The notes under the pieces: model-generated | The model's input: only the letters and a program-made list of their open reading frames with translations | Told to the model about the DNA's origin: nothing | Database searches by the model: none | Position numbers and translations under genes: made by a program | Assembly (NCBI GenBank): GCA_964482955.1 | Contig: CAYZZW010000021.1 | Coordinates: forward strand, 1-48,072 | DNA length: 48,072 nucleotides | Source: JAPLSN01 sp964482955 | GTDB lineage: Bacteria; Spirochaetota; Spirochaetia; Treponematales; UBA12059 | Direction of reading: 5' to 3' | In this document: one piece after another, positions 1 through 8,017 of the stretch | Position numbering within the stretch: position 1 is the stretch's first letter | How the letters are laid out: each line of letters opens with the position of its first letter

Positions 1-802
1 GGCCATCGAGATCTGGGAACAGTACCTGCTCCACGACAACAAGAACATCACGGTGCTGACCCGCGTGGCGGACGCCTACCGCAAGGTGCGCGACTTCCGC
101 AAGTCGAAGGCCATCTACCTGCGCGTCCTCGAGATGGAGGGCGACAACCCCTACGCCCTCATCGGCCTCGGACACCTGCACTACGACTTCAAGGAATACA
201 AGGACGCGCTCGTCTTCTGGCAGCGCATGGTCGACCGCCAGGGCGAGGGCGTGGACATCCGCGTGCTCACCTCGATCGGCAACTGCTTCCGCAAGCTCAA
301 GCAGTTCGACCAGGGCATCCCCCACTTCGAGAAGGCCCTCGAGAAGGAACCAGGCAACTTCTACGCGCTCTTCGGCCTCGCGGACTGCTACCGCGGCGTC
401 GGCAAGCAGGAGCAGTCGCTCGAGTTCTGGAACCGCATCATCCAGCAGGACCCCCGCAACAAGGTGATCCTCACGCGCGCGGGCGACGCCTACCGCTCCC
501 TCGGCGATTACCAGAGCGCCGCCGAGTACTACGAAAAGGCCCTCGACATCGAGTTCGACGTGTACGCCGTGCTGGGACTCGCGATCATCTCCCGGCTCCA
601 GGGCAAGTACGAGGACGCCATCCAGTCCCTCCGCCGCCTCATCCAGAACGATCCCAAGAACTACCGCCTCGCCGTCGAGCTGGCCGAGTGCTACGTCGCC
701 TCCAACGACAAGCAACGCGCCATCGAGGCGCTCGCCGAATACCAGCGGCTCGGCATCCGCAACGTCTACGTCCAGGACATGATCGCCCGGCTCCAGCGAT
801 GA
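1..802 (+). CDS. Tetratricopeptide-repeat protein, 5' end outside window
   Basis: The reading frame is open from the first bases, so this is the C-terminal 266 residues of a longer protein. It is built almost entirely of about seven 34-residue TPR units, each with the usual pattern of small and aromatic positions (for example FYALFGLADCYRGVGK and VILTRAGDAYRSLGDY) and units ending in DPxN. No enzymatic domain is visible. TPR arrays form superhelical scaffolds for protein-protein contacts, so a scaffold or adaptor role is the most that can be said. The stop overlaps the start of rlmN (ATGA at 799-802), so the two are probably translated together. The true start, any signal peptide and any N-terminal domain lie outside the window. 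Confidence 0.9.
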   Translation, partial: AIEIWEQYLLHDNKNITVLTRVADAYRKVRDFRKSKAIYLRVLEMEGDNPYALIGLGHLHYDFKEYKDALVFWQRMVDRQGEGVDIRVLTSIGNCFRKLKQFDQGIPHFEKALEKEPGNFYALFGLADCYRGVGKQEQSLEFWNRIIQQDPRNKVILTRAGDAYRSLGDYQSAAEYYEKALDIEFDVYAVLGLAIISRLQGKYEDAIQSLRRLIQNDPKNYRLAVELAECYVASNDKQRAIEALAEYQRLGIRNVYVQDMIARLQR

Positions 803-1860
803 GCGACTCGAAGCCGTCCGGCGCGGACGGCCTGCCCGCGGACGTCGCTCCCACGGGCATGACGCCCGACGGGCTGCGGGCGGCCTGCGGTTTCGACAAG
901 GCGTATCGCGCCGCGCAGGTCTTCAAGTGGATCGCGCGCGGCGCCGCGGATTTCCAGGCGATGTCCGACCTGCCCGCCGCCGAACGCGAACGTCTTTCCT
1001 CCCTCTTCGGATCCCTCTACTCCACGTCGGTCGAGCCCGGCCTCGAGTCCGCCGACGGCACCATCAAATACCGCGTCCGCTGCCGCGACGGCGCCGCCGT
1101 CGAGTGCGTCCGCCTCGTGGACCCGGAGGGCCGCGCCACTGCCTGCGTGTCGTCGCAGGTCGGCTGCCCCATGGCCTGCGCCTTCTGCAAGACCGGCACC
1201 CTCGGCTACCTCCGGAACCTCGGCTCCGACGAGATGGTCGAGCAGGTCCTCCACATCGCCTCGCGGCACGGCCGGCCTTCCAACATCGTCTTCATGGGGA
1301 TGGGCGAACCGCTCCTCAACCTGCCGAACCTCCGCAAGGCCATCGAAATCCTCACGCACCCAGACGGGCTCGGGTATTCGCCGCGAAAGATCACCGTCTC
1401 CACCTGCGGTCTCGCCGACGGCATCCGCGACCTGGCCGACCGCGGGCCTCACGTGCGCCTGGCCGTGTCGCTCACCACCGCGGACGACAGCCTCCGTTCG
1501 GAACTGATGCCCGTCAACGCGCGCCACGGCCTTGCGGACCTCAAGGACGCCCTCCTCCACTATCAGGAAACGACGGGCGACCGCGTCACGCTGGAAGCCG
1601 CGATCATGGGCGGCGTCAACGCGTCGGAAGCCCACGCGCGCCAGCTCGCCGCGTGGATCAAGGGACTCAAGGCGCAAGTGAATCTCATCCCGTGGAATCC
1701 GGTCGAAGGCCTTTCATTCGCCGAGCCGAGCCGGCGCGAAGTGGAAACCTTTACGTCAACGCTCGAAACCCTCGGCGTCGTCGTCACGAAGCGCGCCCGC
1801 AAGGGCCGCGGCGTGGCCGGCGCTTGCGGCCAGCTCGGGGATACGCTCAAGCGGGATTGA
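799..1860 (+). CDS. rlmN: 23S rRNA (adenine2503-C2)-methyltransferase RlmN
   Basis: Radical SAM enzyme of 353 aa that methylates C2 of A2503 in 23S rRNA, and in the characterised family also A37 of some tRNAs. The 4Fe-4S cysteines are C123, C127 and C130 in SQVGCPMACAFCKTG. The two cysteines used for methyl transfer in this family are also present: C116 just before the cluster, and C343 in the C-terminal GACGQL. The SAM-binding stretch FMGMGEPLLN follows the cluster. The N-terminal region (about residues 20-75) is the usual small helical domain. The ATG at 799 is chosen because it overlaps the TPR stop and gives family length; an in-frame upstream extension from 688 is only a shadow of the TPR gene. 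RlmN is preferred over Cfr because this is a core-gene setting in a chromosome-like context. Confidence 0.95.
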   Translation: MSDSKPSGADGLPADVAPTGMTPDGLRAACGFDKAYRAAQVFKWIARGAADFQAMSDLPAAERERLSSLFGSLYSTSVEPGLESADGTIKYRVRCRDGAAVECVRLVDPEGRATACVSSQVGCPMACAFCKTGTLGYLRNLGSDEMVEQVLHIASRHGRPSNIVFMGMGEPLLNLPNLRKAIEILTHPDGLGYSPRKITVSTCGLADGIRDLADRGPHVRLAVSLTTADDSLRSELMPVNARHGLADLKDALLHYQETTGDRVTLEAAIMGGVNASEAHARQLAAWIKGLKAQVNLIPWNPVEGLSFAEPSRREVETFTSTLETLGVVVTKRARKGRGVAGACGQLGDTLKRD

Positions 1861-2235
1861 ACACGCGCATTGGCTGCTTTTCATTTATGTTCTAGAGATT
1901 CGTTTAATGGAGGGGGAGAACCTGCCTTAAAAACCGCTTGCCTTCAGCGTTGCGGTCTCTTTCCACGACGCGTCTCCCCCTCGCTTCGAAGTCCTCGCGG
2001 CTTCTGCGGCGGGAATCACCGCGCGACGAAGCTGAGCTTCGTCGACTTATCGAAGTCTCGGCCGCCACGTCGTAACCGCTCCGGGCTTCTCCACTACCCC
2101 TACAATCCCATTTTCACATTCTAAATCAAAACCTGTCATAGTAAAACCTAATTCAATATTAATCAAAAAAGGAATAAACTTGCTTTCTATGCCTATTGTA
2201 TCGTCGCGTCCAGCACAAATCACTTATTGACTGAA
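1861..2235. other. Non-coding stretch with short palindrome; start of composition change
   Basis: No convincing gene is present. The first 220 bases remain moderately GC-rich and contain a 10-bp perfect inverted repeat around one base (2024-2033 and 2035-2044, CGACGAAGCT / AGCTTCGTCG). From about 2100 the sequence turns strongly AT-rich. No U-tract terminator for the rlmN unit is obvious. An 84-codon open frame across 1870-2124 has no start signal and no protein-like composition, and was not accepted. Confidence 0.6.
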
Positions 2236-2493
2236 CTATAACATCGGCATCACAAAAATAAAAAACACCCCCATAGCCAGGAACAAAGTTCCATACATAA
2301 ATTTTTCAAACCGCTTCAAGAACCTTCCTTTTATTCTTGGATGCTTCGAAATGAAGATATAGACACCGATCGAAATTGGTATCATTCCGATGTATCTACC
2401 ATCGGATAAAACTCCAATCAGAGTAAAAGTTAAAGTAACCCCGATTAAAAAAAGAATTATGAAAAGAAATAGTTGTTTCCGTTCTTCTTTCAT
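2236..2493 (-). CDS. Small AT-rich membrane protein, unknown function
   Basis: Encodes 85 aa with three likely membrane segments (about residues 8-28, 34-50 and 66-85), separated by a basic loop KHPRIKGRFLKRFEKF. It begins with ATG preceded by a strong Shine-Dalgarno (GAAAGGAG, 9 nt before the start), which argues that it is real despite its size. Codon use is strongly A/T-rich (AAA, ATT, TTT, GAA), quite unlike every neighbour, and the surrounding 500 bases share that composition. No family is recognised. Its position alone in an AT-rich island between two GC-rich core genes suggests recent acquisition from a low-GC source. It may be a small inner-membrane or immunity-like protein, but nothing in the sequence proves a role. 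Confidence 0.6.
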   Translation of the reverse strand: MKEERKQLFLFIILFLIGVTLTFTLIGVLSDGRYIGMIPISIGVYIFISKHPRIKGRFLKRFEKFMYGTLFLAMGVFFIFVMPML

Positions 2494-2694
2494 TTAATCA
2501 TTCTCCTTTCATAGTTTCCATCTAATCTGAATCAAAAACATCTGCCGTTCCTGCGCAGTTAATTTATATCACTCAAAGATGAACGATCGTCCACGAAAGC
2601 CACCTACCTCTACGAACACATCGAGAATTCTTATTCAAATTGCCACTCACATTACTGTTTCGAACTAGCGAAGCCCGATTTCCATTCTTCCCCC

Positions 2695-3693
2695 TCAATC
2701 CGTCCGTGTGGCAAGGAGCCGCGCGTCGTACTCGTCGAGGCGAGCCCTGCCTTCCGGCGTGAGACCGGCCAGCACTTCGGCGCGGCAGGCCATGCCGAGG
2801 GTCTTCCGGTCGCGGGACTTTTCCTTGTCGGCGTCCGACCAGTGCACCTTGTCGTCCTCGCCCGTGAAGACGTCGTAGTCGCCCATGCGGGTGCCGTCGG
2901 CGGCGTATTCGAGGCCGAGCATGATGCGCTTGAAGGCGGCGGGTTCCAACATCGTCATGAAGCGTATGCGATAGACGTCGATGGTCATCATGAAGCGCGG
3001 CCGGTCCACGTCCCAGGATTCCCCCGCGACGAAGGCCAAGTCGAGCGCGGCCATCACGAAGCGGATGCGCTCGAGCTGCAGTTCGTAGGACCGATAGCGG
3101 TCGAACACCTTCACGGCGATGTCCGACCATTCCCGTCCGCCCATCCCTTCCCGCACGTAGCGCGGCAGGCGGAACGACAGCGCGCGCATCGTGTCGGTGT
3201 ACGGCGTCGGGACGTGCAGCGCCAGGTCGTCGACGTCGCTCCACGCGATCGGCAACGCGAGGCTCTTTCCGGTGAAACAGACGATGGAGCCCTTGTCGTA
3301 GGCGTCGAACAGGCCGATGGGATCGCCGGCCGCGGCGCCCAAGTCCGCTTTCGCGCTCTCGATGACCTTGAGCTTGTCGCCGAAGGTCCGCACGAGCACG
3401 AAACGCGGCGACGGCCGGATCCGGTCGACGAACGCGGCGGCGCCGGAACTGATGATCCTCGACAGGAGATCAGAAGCCGGTCCGCGGAACGCGAACACGG
3501 ACTCCACGGCGTCGAAGCGCACGGTGCCCTTCACGTCCCGCGCCAGGAGCAGGATGGTGTCGTGCTCGCCGAGGGCGTCGAAGGCTTCGGTGAATCCGGT
3601 GAATTCGCCGAGGGTGGCGATCGAGGTTTCGAAATCGTCGGATTTGGGCGAGGCCACGAGGATCTCGGGCCCGCAGCGCATGATCGATACCAT
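2695..3693 (-). CDS. Conserved-looking hypothetical protein, 332 aa
   Basis: A full-length GC-rich coding frame with no signal peptide, no membrane segment and no motif that I recognise. The sequence mixes alpha/beta-like stretches (HDTILLLARDVKGTVRF, RFVLVRTFGDKLKVIE) in the N-terminal 130 residues with a charged C-terminal half rich in Arg, Asp and Met. Two in-frame ATGs (residues 1 and 5) are possible. The first is favoured because a promoter-like pair (TTGCAA, 17 bp, CACACT) ends 6 nt before it, the same leaderless layout seen elsewhere in the window. It lies downstream of the metallophosphoesterase on the same strand after a 51-nt gap and could belong to its unit. Function unknown. Confidence 0.65.
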   Translation of the reverse strand: MVSIMRCGPEILVASPKSDDFETSIATLGEFTGFTEAFDALGEHDTILLLARDVKGTVRFDAVESVFAFRGPASDLLSRIISSGAAAFVDRIRPSPRFVLVRTFGDKLKVIESAKADLGAAAGDPIGLFDAYDKGSIVCFTGKSLALPIAWSDVDDLALHVPTPYTDTMRALSFRLPRYVREGMGGREWSDIAVKVFDRYRSYELQLERIRFVMAALDLAFVAGESWDVDRPRFMMTIDVYRIRFMTMLEPAAFKRIMLGLEYAADGTRMGDYDVFTGEDDKVHWSDADKEKSRDRKTLGMACRAEVLAGLTPEGRARLDEYDARLLATRTD

Positions 3694-3699
3694 GATGGA

Positions 3700-3728
3700 A
3701 GTGTGGCCCTCCGGACGGTCGGTTGCAA
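3700..3728 (-). promoter_or_regulatory. Candidate promoter for the 332-aa hypothetical gene
   Basis: Reading the minus strand, TTGCAA (3728-3723), a 17-bp spacer and CACACT (3705-3700) are followed after 6 nt by the ATG. The -35 and spacing are good but the -10 matches the consensus at only four of six positions. Confidence 0.35.
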
Positions 3729-3744
3729 GTCGGGAACGCGAAAA

Positions 3745-4392
3745 CTACAAACCGAACTTGCGGCGACCGGTGCGTTCGGCGTCGGTTCCCGCGGGATAGC
3801 GGAGCCGCTCGACGCGTCCCGTGGCGCATTCCACGACGTTGACCGCTACGATGCCGTTGAGCCCTTTGCCGCCGGCGGCGCGCGACAAGTCGTGGCCGAA
3901 CAGGCGAAACGCGGCGTCCGTCGCGTCGGCGTCCGCCGCCTCGTGCGCGAGACCGCAGTCGAGGCCATAGAGGTCGAGCCGGACGGGGGTGTCGTAACAC
4001 TCCGCGAAGGGTACGAATTCGCGGACCGACGCCACGTCGTCGTGGTTCCCGAGGACGATGACGAAGCGCGCCCCCGTCTCCGCTATCGCCGGCCCGAGGA
4101 TATCCGCGAGCCGGCGCAAGCCCGCGCGGTGGCGCTCGATGAACGCGGGATTCAAGCCCAGCTTCACGTCGTCGACGAGGTCGCCCGTGTGCACGAGGAC
4201 GGCCGGCTTGAGCCGCCTCACGAGCGCGGCTACCGCGGCGAACGTGGACAGCGGCGTGTCGGAGACATGGAGGAGCAGCGGCGGGCGCAGCCCCATGACG
4301 GGCTTCGTCGCGCGGACGAAACCCGTCATGGAAGCCAGCCAGGCGCCCACGGCGTCCAAGACGGCCGGGAACGCCCGATCGGGTTTTTTCAT
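3745..4392 (-). CDS. Calcineurin-like metallophosphoesterase, altered motif I
   Basis: A 215-aa protein with the metallophosphoesterase motif series in order: HVSDTP (about residues 42-47), HTGDLVDD, VLGNHDD and LFGHDL. In the family these bind a two-metal centre and cleave phosphomonoesters or phosphodiesters. Motif I is normally D-x-H (as in SDLH), but here it is SDTP, so the histidine ligand is missing. A later histidine (HEAADADA) may serve motif IV. No signal peptide is present. It follows ftcD after 23 nt with no clear Shine-Dalgarno and is probably co-transcribed with it. The natural substrate is unknown. Activity may be reduced or changed, or the protein may use one metal. Confidence 0.75.
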   Translation of the reverse strand: MKKPDRAFPAVLDAVGAWLASMTGFVRATKPVMGLRPPLLLHVSDTPLSTFAAVAALVRRLKPAVLVHTGDLVDDVKLGLNPAFIERHRAGLRRLADILGPAIAETGARFVIVLGNHDDVASVREFVPFAECYDTPVRLDLYGLDCGLAHEAADADATDAAFRLFGHDLSRAAGGKGLNGIVAVNVVECATGRVERLRYPAGTDAERTGRRKFGL

Positions 4393-4415
4393 TCAGGACC
4401 GCGGGTCCGGTCCCG

Positions 4416-6095
4416 TCACTTCGAGAACGACGCCTTCACGACCGCCACCGTCTTGTCGCACAGCGTCGCGGCTTCCTTGACGACGGCTTCGGCCTTGGCC
4501 GTGAAGTCGGCCTTGAACGCGGCATCCGTGATCGCCCCGAGGTTGATGAGGACGTTGAGCGCCGCGCCTTCCGCTCCGGCGCGCGCCATGAGGGCGCCCA
4601 CGCCCGCGTCCGACGCGGAGTTGGCGTTGCCTTTCTCCGCCGCGACCAGGCAGACCTTGACGGCCTCCACGCAGGCGCGCGCGGTCTCGAGCGGCACCGC
4701 CGCGGCCTTCTTGTAGCCTTCCTGCATGGCCGCCTCGCGCGCGGCTTTTTCGGCGGGCGTCGCCTTCGGGAGCTTCATCGCCTCCATGAGCTCGTTGAAA
4801 GCGTTCGTGTCCGCGTCCACGGCGCGCACGAGCTCGTCCTTCACGGCCTGGGCGCGCACGGCCAGCGCGGAGAGTTCCTTCCACGCGCCCTCGTAGCCCT
4901 TCTTGCCGACGGTGAGGTTGGCCACCATCGCCGCCAGCGCGGCGCCGAGACTGCCGGCGAGCGCCGACACGGAGCCGCCGCCCGGGGCCGGGGAATCGCT
5001 CGACACTTCGTCGACGAAGGCGTCCACCTTCATGCCGACGAGCGGCGCCGGTTCGCGCGCCGCGTACTCGACGATCTTGCGCTCGGGGTCGAAGGGCGCC
5101 ACCGAGTCGAGGCCCATGGACCTGACCGCGGCCTCGACGAGCTCGCGCTCGCTCGCGCCCTCGCTCTTGCCCATGCGCGAAAGGTAATGGCGTCCCGCCA
5201 CGACGAGGGGCTCGAGCGGCACGAGGCCGACGATCTCGCTGCCCGTCGTCGCGAGGCCGAGCTTTTCGGCCTCCGCCTTGGCCGTCTCGTACACGACGTG
5301 GAGCGGCGTGGCGGCATAGTCGATCAGGTTGATGGAGATCTGCGCGCGGCGGTACGCGTCGATGTACCAGCCGATGGCGCGGACGTTCTTGAGGAGGCCG
5401 GGCACCTTCACCTGGTTGCCGGCGGCGTCCTTCACGATGTTGCCCGCGGCGTCGCGAGCGGCGCGACCGCCCTCGCGGATCGTGAAGGCGACCTCGTTCG
5501 CGAGCTTCTTGTCCTTCGTGTTCAGATTGACGTTGTAGGCGATGAGGAATTCGCGCGCGCCGACGACCGAGGCGCCCCAGCGCGGGACGAAGGTCGCGGG
5601 GCCGAAGTCCGGCTTCCACTCGGGCTTCTTGAGCTTGTCGGGCAGGGCTTCGTATTCGCCCGCGCGGATGTCCGCGAGGCTCACGCGCTCGGGCTTCTTC
5701 GCGGCCTTTTCGTAGAGGTAGATCGGGACGCCGAGTTCCTTCGCGATGCGCTCGGCGGCCCGTTCGGCGATGGCGACGCAGTCGTCCATCGTCACGCCGG
5801 CCACGGGCACGAAGGGGCACACGTCCATCGCGCCCATGCGCGGGTGGGCGCCCGAGTGCTTCGACATGTCGATGAGCGCGGCGCCGGTCTTCGCGGCCGC
5901 GACGGCCGCCTCGACGACGGCGTCGGGCTCGCCGACGAAGGTGTAGACGGTGCGGTTCGTGTCCGCCCCCGGATCGACGTCGAGCAGCTTGACGCCGGAA
6001 ACGCCGGAGATGGACGCGGCGATCGCGTCGATGACGGACTTGTCGCGCCCTTCGGAAAAGTTCGGGACGCATTCAACGAGCTTGCGGACGGCCAT
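4416..6095 (-). CDS. ftcD: Fused glutamate formiminotransferase / formiminotetrahydrofolate cyclodeaminase
   Basis: A 559-aa bifunctional folate enzyme, close to the length of the animal FTCD fusion. Residues 1 to about 330 are the formiminotransferase, which moves the formimino group from N-formiminoglutamate to tetrahydrofolate. It starts with the typical VECVPNFSEGRD and carries the catalytic loop KHSGAHPRMGAMDVCPF (residues 79-95). Residues from about 350 onward are the cyclodeaminase, all-helical, with the conserved PAPGGGSVSALAGSLGAAL near its start; it releases ammonia and forms 5,10-methenyl-THF. The ATG has a good Shine-Dalgarno (AGGAG, 9 nt upstream). This is the last step of histidine (or anaerobic purine) breakdown through formiminoglutamate, but no hut genes are nearby. 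A metallophosphoesterase follows closely downstream. Confidence 0.95.
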   Translation of the reverse strand: MAVRKLVECVPNFSEGRDKSVIDAIAASISGVSGVKLLDVDPGADTNRTVYTFVGEPDAVVEAAVAAAKTGAALIDMSKHSGAHPRMGAMDVCPFVPVAGVTMDDCVAIAERAAERIAKELGVPIYLYEKAAKKPERVSLADIRAGEYEALPDKLKKPEWKPDFGPATFVPRWGASVVGAREFLIAYNVNLNTKDKKLANEVAFTIREGGRAARDAAGNIVKDAAGNQVKVPGLLKNVRAIGWYIDAYRRAQISINLIDYAATPLHVVYETAKAEAEKLGLATTGSEIVGLVPLEPLVVAGRHYLSRMGKSEGASERELVEAAVRSMGLDSVAPFDPERKIVEYAAREPAPLVGMKVDAFVDEVSSDSPAPGGGSVSALAGSLGAALAAMVANLTVGKKGYEGAWKELSALAVRAQAVKDELVRAVDADTNAFNELMEAMKLPKATPAEKAAREAAMQEGYKKAAAVPLETARACVEAVKVCLVAAEKGNANSASDAGVGALMARAGAEGAALNVLINLGAITDAAFKADFTAKAEAVVKEAATLCDKTVAVVKASFSK

Positions 6096-6152
6096 GATTC
6101 AAACTCCTGTGGATGGAAAGGCGGCGTTCGCCGCCGTGATTCGGGTCCGCGG

Positions 6153-6158
6153 AGTATA
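6153..6158 (-). promoter_or_regulatory. Candidate -10 box for ftcD
   Basis: The minus strand reads TATACT here, directly beside the stop codon of the upstream symporter gene and 57 nt before the ftcD ATG. The leader contains a small hairpin (GGCGGC / GCCGCC) and the Shine-Dalgarno. The -35 at the expected distance is poor (TCGCCC), so this is a weak call. Confidence 0.35.
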
Positions 6159-7838
6159 TCACGCTTTCCGGCGCTGGGCGACGGGGTTTCCGTCGCTTGC
6201 CGCCCCTGACGGGTTCGCGGCCTTCGCGGCATCATTTGCTGCCACGGCCACGACTATCGCCAAGCCCGCCCCGAGCGCGAGATAGCGCCACATCCAGTCG
6301 GGAAGCCCCATGAACGTCGAGACGGGCGCGCCGTACGACCAGAAATCGAGGCCGGCGACCAGGGCGACGGCCGCGCCGAGCGCGAGCCGCGCGGGGAAGC
6401 GAGCGACCGTTCCCGACGCCGAGCCCGCGGCGACCTGCCCGGTCCGCGCGGTTTTCGGGATCGCGAAGGGAACCGAAACCGCCCACGCAACGAGCTGGAC
6501 GATCGTGTTGAAGAAAACCGGATGGGGTCCCGGCGCCTTGACGACGCCGGCGGCCTCGAGGATCACGAGGGCCGCGCCGGCCGAAAACGCCGCGACGGCC
6601 GGAAGCGCGCGGGTCTTCGTGAACAGGGCGAGGAGGAAGACGACGCCGATGGCGGCGTAGCCGGGGAAGCTCGTCGACTGGAGCAATCCGAGTATGGTCG
6701 CCGGGGGCTTCAGCGCGACGAGCCAGCCAGCCACCGTGACGGCGAGCGCGAGGATCCGGGTCCGGCCGTCGCCCGTGCCGCAGCCGGGGGCGAAATCGCG
6801 GTCGAGCATCGAGGCCACCGAGAGGATCTGCGAGTCGAGCGTCGACATGAGGGCCGCGAGCGCGGACAGGCCGAACACGACGCCGATGCCGCCCGCGGCC
6901 TTTTCCGCCATGAGCATGAAGATGCCTTCGCTTTTGGCCGCGTCGAGGCCCGGGATCACCGCCGCGCCGACGACGCCCACCCCGACCGTGCAGAAGAAGA
7001 GCGCCGTCGTGACGAGCGGGTACATGAGGGCCGAAAAGGCGACCGACCTGTCGTCGCGCGCGGCGACGAAGCGCTGGAACAGCTGGGGGAACATCGGGTT
7101 CGCGAGGAACCAGAGGAGGACGTAACCCGCGTAGGAACCGAAGCTCACGCCAGCGCCCGCCCCGCCGCGCGCGAGGTGCGCGGGCGAGAGTACCGCCAGG
7201 CGGGCGGCGGCCGCCTGCAAGCCCCCGTTCAGGGCCACCGCGGCGAAGGCCGCCAGGGCCCCGCCCGCCAGCACGAAAAACTGGACGACGTCGGTACGCG
7301 CCACCGAGCGCATGCCGCCCGCGAGGACGTAGGCCAGGGTCACGAAGGCGACGAGGGCGCTCGCGACGGGATACGGGACGCCGGCCCACGCGGCCACCAG
7401 GCGGCCGCCGGAGACGATCTGCGCGGCGATGTACGGCAGCGTGCAGGCGAGCAACGCCGCCGAGACGAGTTTCGCGAAGGCCGGGGACCCGAAGCGGTCG
7501 CGGATGAAGTCGGCCTGGGTGGTCCAGGAGCGTTCCGCCGCCATGCGCCTGATCGGAATGCCCACGAGGAGGAAGGCGAAGGCGACGAAGCCGGTGCCGA
7601 AGGCCATGACGGGGAAATACGACCAGCCGAGGCGGTAGCCGGCGCCCGAAAGCCCGAATACGGTGAACGCCGAGAAATTGGTCGCCGCCATCGTCGCGAA
7701 GAGGACGAAGGGCGAAAGGGCGCGGCCGCCGAGGACGAAGGTGGAGACGTCTCGTTTTTGGCGCTTGCCGACGAGGCCGACGATGAGGGAGACGCCGAGA
7801 AGCGCTCCGACCGCGATGATGCCGATGGTACCGGACAC
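6159..7838 (-). CDS. Sodium:solute symporter family transporter
   Basis: About 559 aa with some 13 predicted membrane segments and the SSS-family pattern: an N-terminal helix TIGIIAVGALLGVSLIVG, the loop FVLGGRALSPFVLFATMAATNFSAFTVFGLSGAGYR (residues about 36-70), and the RTDVVQFFVLAGGALAAF helix. Such transporters couple Na+ entry to uptake of a sugar, amino acid, proline, pantothenate or similar solute. The substrate cannot be read from sequence. The GTG at 7838 is taken as the start because GGAAGGA lies 7 nt upstream. A longer frame to 7883 would add a proline/arginine-rich tail unlike a membrane protein N-terminus. It is upstream of ftcD on the same strand, so import of a histidine- or glutamate-related compound is possible but unproved. 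Confidence 0.85.
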   Translation of the reverse strand: MSGTIGIIAVGALLGVSLIVGLVGKRQKRDVSTFVLGGRALSPFVLFATMAATNFSAFTVFGLSGAGYRLGWSYFPVMAFGTGFVAFAFLLVGIPIRRMAAERSWTTQADFIRDRFGSPAFAKLVSAALLACTLPYIAAQIVSGGRLVAAWAGVPYPVASALVAFVTLAYVLAGGMRSVARTDVVQFFVLAGGALAAFAAVALNGGLQAAAARLAVLSPAHLARGGAGAGVSFGSYAGYVLLWFLANPMFPQLFQRFVAARDDRSVAFSALMYPLVTTALFFCTVGVGVVGAAVIPGLDAAKSEGIFMLMAEKAAGGIGVVFGLSALAALMSTLDSQILSVASMLDRDFAPGCGTGDGRTRILALAVTVAGWLVALKPPATILGLLQSTSFPGYAAIGVVFLLALFTKTRALPAVAAFSAGAALVILEAAGVVKAPGPHPVFFNTIVQLVAWAVSVPFAIPKTARTGQVAAGSASGTVARFPARLALGAAVALVAGLDFWSYGAPVSTFMGLPDWMWRYLALGAGLAIVVAVAANDAAKAANPSGAASDGNPVAQRRKA

Positions 7839-7933
7839 GGGAATTCCTTCCCGGGGCCGGGATGGCCGAAACCGGCCTGGCATAACCCCGATGTCGACTG
7901 GCGCGGCACGGAGCCGCGCGAAATGATGCGGCG

Positions 7934-7979
7934 AAAAAACCGCCGCGCGCCCCGGGCGCTTCCGCCCGCGACGCGCGGC
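7934..7979 (-). terminator. Rho-independent terminator of the FecR gene
   Basis: On the minus strand an 8-bp outer stem (GCCGCGCG / CGCGCGGC) encloses a 6-bp inner stem (CGGGCG / CGCCCG) and is followed by GG and six T residues. It lies 39 nt beyond the FecR-gene stop. Confidence 0.75.
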
Positions 7980-8017
7980 ATCCTATCCGAGAACGCTCCC
8001 GGCGCGCAAGAAGGCGT

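Noticed and set aside
1870..2124. An 84-codon frame in the gene-poor stretch
   Set aside because: No ribosome binding site, no protein-like pattern, and it crosses the composition change.
2842..4716. A 624-codon open frame on the plus strand
   Set aside because: It is antisense to three well-supported genes and has arginine/histidine/valine-rich composition typical of the complement of high-GC coding DNA.
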